In this document: positions 36,877 through 42,091 of the stretch, in pieces
How positions within the stretch are numbered: position 1 is the first letter of the stretch
How the letters are laid out: every line of letters begins with the position of its first letter
From: a virus
IMG/VR virus record: IMGVR_UViG_3300030419_003672
Coordinates: 629-42,719 of that record
DNA: 42,091 nucleotides
Reading direction: 5' to 3' (one strand)
Position numbers and translations under genes: made by a program
Notes under the pieces: model-generated
The model's input: the letters and a program-made list of their open reading frames with translations, nothing else
What the model was told of the DNA's origin: nothing
Database searches by the model: none

Positions 36877-37563
36877 TCACTTGGTTAGTTCTATCCAAGA
36901 AACTGGAAACAATGGTTGAATAATTTTTCCGATTGCATTTGCATACTGTTGAATTTCCCATTGTGCATGTTCATCGGTACGCTGTTTATAAAATCTCGAA
37001 TAAGCAGCAAGCGATCCAGTCCAATACCATTCGGTATACATCGCTTGTGGTAGAACAAATCTTGCTTGTTCGGGTGCAACATTGGAAGCACACAAATCTT
37101 CATATACTTGTCTTGCTCTGAACATTAAATGTTTATATGATTCATAAAGAGGATGTGTTGCAAAACCACCAGAAGTATCCCCCTCTCCAGTACATTCTAA
37201 CAAACCATCACTTCCTTGTTTCATTCCTTTTGTTGGTCTTTTACGAAATGTAGGGTAATAAAAATCTGGAATTTCGTCAACATATCTTCGACTCACTTCA
37301 TTCTCTACAAATCCTTGCTTGTGTTTAAAGAACTGCGTGCGAATAGAGATGGGTGCTTTGATTCTTAAAGTAATCTGTGGGTGTGCGAAAGGAGTCCAAT
37401 GATTGTGCTTTGCAAGATATCGAATAAGTTTTTCATCTTTATCTTCAAACTCTTCTTTATGATTCGAAAAAGAAACTCTAGCAGAATTTACAACAGTCAG
37501 ATCATCCCCCATATGATCAACAAGTTCCACATGTCCATGATCTAAAACTTCAATATTTACCAT
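36877..37563 (-). CDS. thyX: Flavin-dependent thymidylate synthase
   Basis: 228 aa, usual family length. ThyX motif region KHKQGFVENEVSRRYVDE (residues 80-97), a phage variant of RHRxxSxNExSxRY with Lys for the first and third basic positions. Later ASNVAPEQARFVLPQAMYTEWYWTGSLAAYSRF contains the family's RxxLPxxxYTE.YWT. Converts dUMP to dTMP with FAD, NADPH and methylene-THF. Start at 37563 gives a small overlap with the upstream gene; a longer form to 37614 is less likely. With nrdJ it forms a dNTP supply pair. Confidence 0.93.
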   Translation of the reverse strand: MVNIEVLDHGHVELVDHMGDDLTVVNSARVSFSNHKEEFEDKDEKLIRYLAKHNHWTPFAHPQITLRIKAPISIRTQFFKHKQGFVENEVSRRYVDEIPDFYYPTFRKRPTKGMKQGSDGLLECTGEGDTSGGFATHPLYESYKHLMFRARQVYEDLCASNVAPEQARFVLPQAMYTEWYWTGSLAAYSRFYKQRTDEHAQWEIQQYANAIGKIIQPLFPVSWIELTK

Positions 37564-37732
37564 GACTGTTTGTTGCCTTTCTGGTTTTGTCTGGTTCAAA
37601 CTCTTTACCATCATTTAACTCTTCTTTATAATACTCACGAATTGTATCCCAATCCATTCCTCTAGGACTTCCCCACATCCAAGCATATTGTAATATACTT
37701 TCAATCGCTATTTTTATCTTTTCTTTTTTCAT
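37550..37732 (-). CDS. Small hypothetical protein, 60 aa
   Basis: Starts MKKEKIKIAIESILQYAWMW; GGAG lies 6 nt before the ATG at 37732, which overlaps the primase stop as ATGA. Short helical protein with WGSPRGMDWDTIREYYKEEL and a Lys/Asn end. Co-translated between primase and thyX. Function unknown. Confidence 0.6.
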   Translation of the reverse strand: MKKEKIKIAIESILQYAWMWGSPRGMDWDTIREYYKEELNDGKEFEPDKTRKATNSHGKY

Positions 37733-38787
37733 ATTCTTCTCCATTCATGAAACCTTACTCTGGCCTCTAAACCACTGAAGGTATTATCGTCTATCACTTT
37801 TTGTATTTTTCGAGTTGACATTTTGTATGCCATGTCATTGACATCTTTTTCTTTTATATTATCAGGCCAGATACAAACATCTCTTCCTAGTTCAATTAGT
37901 TTTTCAATATACGCACAAATCTGTCGATTTCGTGGTTCATTGTCTAGTATATAAGTCATTTTAGAATTGTCAAACCTAGTAGGAATTTCTTTCAACGCAC
38001 CAGCACCCACCATAGCAACAGAATTTTGTAGAAACAGACTGTCGATAGGACCTTCTACCACATACACTCTCTTCTCTGGATTTACTCTCCAAAGACCATA
38101 CCACAATCGATCAATACTTTTATCACCCTTCACCGTAATATACTTTGCAGTTGTTCTTGCTTCCGCTTCATCTTTCATATTCAATGAACGACCTTGACAA
38201 GCAACAACATCACCATGACTGTTGAAAAAAGGAATGACCAATCTTTCTTCCTTTCCTAGTAAACACATAGGGTCTAAATTTTCAACAAATGATCCAAAAT
38301 CATCTGTATAATATAAAAGTTTCCAGTGTTGTTTTGGAATTAGTCTCATGTTAGCAAATTTAACAGCGGTGTGATCATCTGGTAAATCGTTGAGACATGT
38401 CAATAGACTTAAAAGTTTATCTTTTTTCTTGAACACTGGTTTTTTATCTAAAAAATTAAACAAATCTTTATCCTTTCCTTCAACGAAGGATTCATATTTC
38501 TTAACACCAGTTTTGTCTCGATATTCTTCAAGTGTATACTCTTTACACAGAGAAGGTGAAACATCCTTCAAGAAATTATATAGGTTGTGACCCACCCCAC
38601 AATTATGACATTTGTAGAAATAATTATTTTTCTTAACATAAAAATAACCTCTACATTTGTTTTTGTTTTTATCAGAATCTCCACATATAGGACATCTACA
38701 GTTTGCTAGATTTTCCTTCTTCCAAGAAAATTTTTCTAATTGTCCTGAAATCATGTTTATAAATTTCTTATCTATGTACAACGACAC
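37729..38787 (-). CDS. DNA primase, T4 gp61-like
   Basis: 352 aa, similar to gp61. N-terminal zinc ribbon: CPIC (32-35) and CHNC (60-63), with KCRGYFYVKK between. TOPRIM: VYVVEGPIDSLFL (Glu245, Asp249) and TYILDNEPRN, giving the metal-binding acids. Makes RNA primers for lagging-strand synthesis and acts with the gp41-like helicase encoded upstream, with which it shares an ATGA overlap. Confidence 0.88.
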   Translation of the reverse strand: MSLYIDKKFINMISGQLEKFSWKKENLANCRCPICGDSDKNKNKCRGYFYVKKNNYFYKCHNCGVGHNLYNFLKDVSPSLCKEYTLEEYRDKTGVKKYESFVEGKDKDLFNFLDKKPVFKKKDKLLSLLTCLNDLPDDHTAVKFANMRLIPKQHWKLLYYTDDFGSFVENLDPMCLLGKEERLVIPFFNSHGDVVACQGRSLNMKDEAEARTTAKYITVKGDKSIDRLWYGLWRVNPEKRVYVVEGPIDSLFLQNSVAMVGAGALKEIPTRFDNSKMTYILDNEPRNRQICAYIEKLIELGRDVCIWPDNIKEKDVNDMAYKMSTRKIQKVIDDNTFSGLEARVRFHEWRRI

Positions 38788-40202
38788 TAGATGCTCCAGT
38801 CAACAAATTTTTCTTTGTTTGGTGTTTGAAACTTTTCATCGAATCTTTTTCCATCAAAACCAACTCCCATTTTTTCATCTTCTGTTTGATTTGACTCGAT
38901 TAGATTTTGATCTTCTGTCTTAACATCTGTTAATTTCATTTTCGCTCGATTAATTTCCAATAAAAACTTTCTATTAATAGCAGTATCATTATATCGATTC
39001 TTTAATTGTTTAACAAGAACTTGATTATGTTCATCTAAATCTTCCGTAGAAATAAGAGCAAACATAAAATCTGCTGTCGCTGGAAGACCGAAAGATTCTG
39101 ATGTGTCTTCCAATCCAAAATCGCTGCTAGAATAACCAGTTCTATTAACTTGAGTTGCACTGAAAATGGGAACATCCCTCTCAACTGCAAGACCCCTCAA
39201 CTCTTCTGCAATAGATTTTATAAATGTATATGAATTTACATTTGCTCCTTGTTTCATCCTAGAAGATGCACAAATGTTAAGGTAATCAATGAATATGATG
39301 TCGGGTTTAAATTTTTTCTTTAAGTGAAGTTCATCAAGCAATACCCTAAAATGATTACAACTCGCCGTCGCGGTCGGGTATTCTTTAACTATTAATTTTC
39401 CACTAACTCCTTTTGTTGCCGCTTCTATCTTTTGTTGATACATTTTGTAAGGTAAATCTCTCAGATTATCCAAAGTGATATCCATGATATTTGCGTCAAT
39501 TCTTTCTGCAATTCTTTCCTCTGCCATCTCACATGTAATGTATAGAACATTATAATTTTGAAGAAGACAGTTCGCTGCGTGATGACACATAAACAAAGAC
39601 TTACCCACACCAGTTCCTGCCATAATTATATTGAGTGTTTTTGATGGGGTTCCTCCATTTGTGATTTTATTCATAAAGTCCAAATCAAAGGGGATTCGGT
39701 TTTCAACTTGATGATAGAATTCATAGCGAGAGTCATAGTCTTCAATATAGTCATGACCTATATGTGTATCAAAAGAAACTGATAATGCATCTGATAAAAT
39801 ATCAGGTATTGCTGTATTTGTTTTTGTTTTAGATTTACCATCGATTATGTGAATCGATTCCAATATCGCATTATATACTGATCTATCTTTGCAGAATTTT
39901 TCTGTTTCATCCACCAACCAATCAAAATTATTATTGGATTCGTCTTTCATTGTATCAACAAGATTTGAGATATCGTGAAATTCTTGTTGCGTTATTCCAT
40001 CTCTAGAATCCAAAGATATCTTTATTGCTTCTTTGCTTGGTAGACTTTTGTATTTTAATGTATGTGATTTTATCTCTGAAAAAACCAATCTCTCAATTCT
40101 TGATTGAAAGTATTCTTCCTGAATATATGGAATAACTCTACGAGAATATTTTTCATTGTATATTAAATTACAAAGAATAAGTTGTTCAGTCGTTGTCATC
40201 AT
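38787..40202 (-). CDS. Replicative DnaB/gp41-like helicase
   Basis: 471 aa. N-terminal helical domain, then RecA-like ATPase: Walker A AGTGVGKS (195-202), [16 protein letters not shown], Walker [14 protein letters not shown], and [11 protein letters not shown] (motif with the arginine-finger-side Gln). Matches T4 gp41/DnaB SF4 helicases. Two ATGs at 40202 and 40199; GAGG favours either within 3-6 nt. It overlaps uvsX by 17 nt and primase by 1 codon. Confidence 0.9.
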   Translation of the reverse strand: MMTTTEQLILCNLIYNEKYSRRVIPYIQEEYFQSRIERLVFSEIKSHTLKYKSLPSKEAIKISLDSRDGITQQEFHDISNLVDTMKDESNNNFDWLVDETEKFCKDRSVYNAILESIHIIDGKSKTKTNTAIPDILSDALSVSFDTHIGHDYIEDYDSRYEFYHQVENRIPFDLDFMNKITNGGTPSKTLNIIMAGTGVGKSLFMCHHAANCLLQNYNVLYITCEMAEERIAERIDANIMDITLDNLRDLPYKMYQQKIEAATKGVSGKLIVKEYPTATASCNHFRVLLDELHLKKKFKPDIIFIDYLNICASSRMKQGANVNSYTFIKSIAEELRGLAVERDVPIFSATQVNRTGYSSSDFGLEDTSESFGLPATADFMFALISTEDLDEHNQVLVKQLKNRYNDTAINRKFLLEINRAKMKLTDVKTEDQNLIESNQTEDEKMGVGFDGKRFDEKFQTPNKEKFVDWSI

Positions 40203-41241
40203 TTGCCTCTAGATTATCTTCACTAACAGTTGATCCATATTTAAACTCACCTGCAACAACTTTCTCAAGTTCCCACATAATTTCATCCGTAAAATACTTT
40301 TCGGGTTCCTTATAGATCGATTTTTCATATGCTTTTCTACCATCTGGAAGTTCAATACGAGTAGAAACCTTTTTGAAAATTCCATACTTCACTGCAAGAT
40401 CAACCAAACCATAATAAGGATTTAATCCCTTGTCGTAATCTAACATTACATCAACCATAGAATTTTCTTTGGTAAGTCGAGACTTGTAAAGTTTACAATG
40501 AATGACATTACCAATAACATCTGTTCCTTCCTTCACCTTACGCTTCGATAGATATACAACAGTACTCGCTGCATACTTAAGACCAGATCCACCACCCATT
40601 TCCTTTTGCGGGAACATAGAACCAATCACATCGTATGTGTGGTTTGTCATAATCATAGGAATACCAGCAGCACCCAACTTCAAGGTAAGAGTTCTAAAGG
40701 TTGCCTTAATTACCTGAGCCCGTGTCATATCCTTTGTGGTTTTACCCTCTGCGGTGTCTGTCATTTCTTTCATTGTGGAAAGCATACCAAGAGAATCTAA
40801 AACAATAAGCATTGGTTTCTTTTCTGCTTGAGGGAGTTCCTTATAATTATCCACAACAGAAATTGCTTGATGACGAAATTCTTCAACTGTTGCAACAGGA
40901 AAAACTGCAACTCTAGATGAATCAACTCCACGTTCATCAAACATGGTAGAAGTTACTGCTTGCTCTGTGTCAAAATAAAGAACAACACCGTCAGGGTTAT
41001 CACGCAAAAATTTATGTACAATACCCAACGCAAAGTATGTCTTACCTGTTGCTGATTCCCCAGCCAAAGCAATAATCTTATTGTTAGCCATACCCCCGTA
41101 CAAACTGCCAGAAAGCAAAGCGTTAAAAACATAAGAGCCAGTATCAATGAAAGCATCTACATCTCCCTCTACACCATCTGAGACAACACTAGCGAGATCA
41201 TTCCCAGAACTTTTAATCATATCATAAATTAATTTTGACAT
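40186..41241 (-). CDS. uvsX: UvsX RecA-like recombinase
   Basis: 351 aa. Walker A GESATGKT (61-68), [17 protein letters not shown], Walker [12 protein letters not shown], and [13 protein letters not shown]...[11 protein letters not shown] typical of T4 UvsX. AAAGGGG lies upstream of the ATG at 41241, and a strong sigma70-like promoter sits at 41266-41294. Promotes strand invasion for recombination-dependent replication and repair. Confidence 0.92.
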   Translation of the reverse strand: MSKLIYDMIKSSGNDLASVVSDGVEGDVDAFIDTGSYVFNALLSGSLYGGMANNKIIALAGESATGKTYFALGIVHKFLRDNPDGVVLYFDTEQAVTSTMFDERGVDSSRVAVFPVATVEEFRHQAISVVDNYKELPQAEKKPMLIVLDSLGMLSTMKEMTDTAEGKTTKDMTRAQVIKATFRTLTLKLGAAGIPMIMTNHTYDVIGSMFPQKEMGGGSGLKYAASTVVYLSKRKVKEGTDVIGNVIHCKLYKSRLTKENSMVDVMLDYDKGLNPYYGLVDLAVKYGIFKKVSTRIELPDGRKAYEKSIYKEPEKYFTDEIMWELEKVVAGEFKYGSTVSEDNLEANDDND

Positions 41242-41442
41242 TCAAATCCCCTTTAGTTTCATTAGAGTATACTTCAGGATTGAAATCCTGTCAATCCTTT
41301 CTTCGTAATCTTCTATCTTACTTTTCTTTTCTTTCAAAATAAGATTTGCCGTATCTTGTGTTTCAATAATATCCTTTTCTATAAGTTGCTTTATAATTTT
41401 CATTTCTTCTATACTTAAATTTATTTTTTTATCAATATTCAT
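41242..41442 (-). CDS. Small coiled-coil protein, 66 aa
   Basis: MNIDKKINLSIEEMKIIKQL... almost wholly helical with a heptad-like charged region (KSKIEDYEERIDRISILKYTL). Overlaps the polymerase stop by 4 nt and ends directly before uvsX. Function unknown; may be a replisome adapter by position only. Confidence 0.6.
   Translation of the reverse strand: MNIDKKINLSIEEMKIIKQLIEKDIIETQDTANLILKEKKSKIEDYEERIDRISILKYTLMKLKGI
41266..41294 (-). promoter_or_regulatory. Sigma70-like promoter TTGACA-N17-TATACT for uvsX
   Basis: -35 TTGACA (41289-41294) and -10 TATACT (41266-41271), 17-nt spacer containing an inverted repeat (AGGATTTCAATCCT). Lies within the small coiled-coil gene and would start transcription 18 nt before uvsX. 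Confidence 0.8.
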
Positions 41443-42091
41443 ATAAACAGTCCTTCTAATGTAGTTTTCTTTTCATGTGACCAACCTATAACATTTAATA
41501 TATTTTTCAAAGGATCTAGAAAAGATTTTTCAAACTGAAGGTCATAATCAACAAAACCCTCAAGAGAAAATTCTTCTGGAATTTTACTCACAAAAGAAAC
41601 CACATGATCTTGTCCCGCAACACCACCAAGGGGATTTGGTTTTTTAAGATATAAGAATTTTATCTTATCTCCCTCGTTGATTTTTTGATACTTTTTCTCT
41701 AAATCATATTTTTTAAGATAATGATTATATATCAAAGCACCCTTAACCGCAATAGGTGTTGACTTTCTATAAACATTATTTTTATCTCTATATTTACTTA
41801 GTCCATTTACTCCACGGGGAAATGCGATTTCCTCTGGTTTATATGAATTAAATTTGTTATGAAAATCTTCTATGAATTTAATTACTGTTTCCTCATCTGT
41901 TGTAAGAATTAATTGAATTGCTTCCTTTAAGGAATCTCGAACAACTTGTGGAGTTGAACTTCGAGTCGTTTCAATTCCCATGATTTTTTGCTTAGGTGGA
42001 TCGTAGCGAACACCTTCGGAGTCATGAACACGCATCATGTATCGTTTCTTTGCAGTCCATACTGCTTTATCTGCAATACACTCACGATCCA
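41439..42091 (-). CDS. Family B DNA polymerase, T4 gp43-like, C-terminal part
   Basis: The frame runs open through the window's right edge, so the N-terminus lies outside; about 217 residues are visible. WTAKKRYMMRVHDSEG and KIMGIETTRSSTPQVVRDSL match the gp43 KKRYxxNVxDxEG and KIMGMETQQSSTPKAV motifs, and the end VDYDLQFEKSFLDPLKNILNVIGW...LEGLF matches the gp43 C-terminal tail that binds the sliding clamp. Replicative polymerase. Confidence 0.95.
   Translation of the reverse strand, partial: DRECIADKAVWTAKKRYMMRVHDSEGVRYDPPKQKIMGIETTRSSTPQVVRDSLKEAIQLILTTDEETVIKFIEDFHNKFNSYKPEEIAFPRGVNGLSKYRDKNNVYRKSTPIAVKGALIYNHYLKKYDLEKKYQKINEGDKIKFLYLKKPNPLGGVAGQDHVVSFVSKIPEEFSLEGFVDYDLQFEKSFLDPLKNILNVIGWSHEKKTTLEGLFI

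Noticed and set aside
1-42091. CRISPR array, insertion sequence, integrase or attachment sites
   Set aside because: No regular spacer-repeat pattern, transposase or integrase motif is visible; no support for lysogeny.

Overview
This 42 kb window is part of a large tailed-phage genome with T4-like (myovirus-type) replication and head genes. The right edge carries, on the minus strand, the C-terminal third of a family B DNA polymerase (gp43-like), then a UvsX recombinase, a DnaB/gp41-like helicase, a gp61-like primase, ThyX and a monomeric adenosylcobalamin-type ribonucleotide reductase. Exact TATAAATA boxes (the T4 late-promoter core) stand in front of several virion-type genes, and sigma70-like TTGACA-N16/17-TATAMT promoters stand in front of others. 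Three tRNA genes (Gly-UCC, Lys-UUU, Ile-UAU) lie at the left end. There is no integrase, repressor or other sign of lysogeny.

Layout. (1) 1-9.8 kb, minus strand: closely packed small genes, many overlapping as ATGA, with three tRNAs, GMP reductase (guaC), a DUF4406-like protein, HTH and zinc-finger proteins, a capsid-targeted protein and a membrane-anchored lysozyme. (2) 9.0-13.7 kb: a visibly more G+C-rich block with a divergent pair, a MoxR/CobS-like AAA+ ATPase and a VWA protein carrying an HExxH motif. (3) 13.7-16.4 kb: FmdB-like zinc ribbon and a late minus-strand operon of membrane proteins, one ending in a PEP-CTERM-like sorting signal. (4) 16.4-31.8 kb, mostly plus strand: virion-internal proteins. 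Many begin with the same MKSFKxxI/L..E leader, and two are long mosaics punctuated by SVELDE. This fits T4-type prohead packaging, in which a gp21-like protease cuts after L/I-x-E. Exonuclease, FkbM methyltransferase, HNH and ligase-like genes are interleaved. (5) 31.8-34.9 kb, minus strand: RuvC-like resolvase, trypsin-like lipoprotein protease, a beta-barrel porin and a small membrane protein behind an attenuator-like leader. (6) 34.9-42.1 kb: nucleotide metabolism and replication.

Host. A Gram-negative, probably marine host is suggested by the porin with signal peptide and C-terminal Phe and by the lipoproteins. The PEP-CTERM-like tail and the porin's N-terminal coiled-coil style point, by my recollection of these families, toward planctomycete-like bacteria. 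This is inference only; marine gamma-proteobacteria or other exosortase-bearing hosts are possible.

Most interesting points: the shared capsid-targeting leader and SVELDE-punctuated polyproteins; two elements carrying a 12-nt match to the 3' end of bacterial 16S rRNA in opposite senses (porin 3' UTR and a structured RNA near 25.8 kb); four genes whose promoter -10 box lies directly before the start codon (probable leaderless mRNAs); and a phage-encoded porin, trypsin-like protease and PEP-CTERM protein that suggest remodelling of the host envelope.
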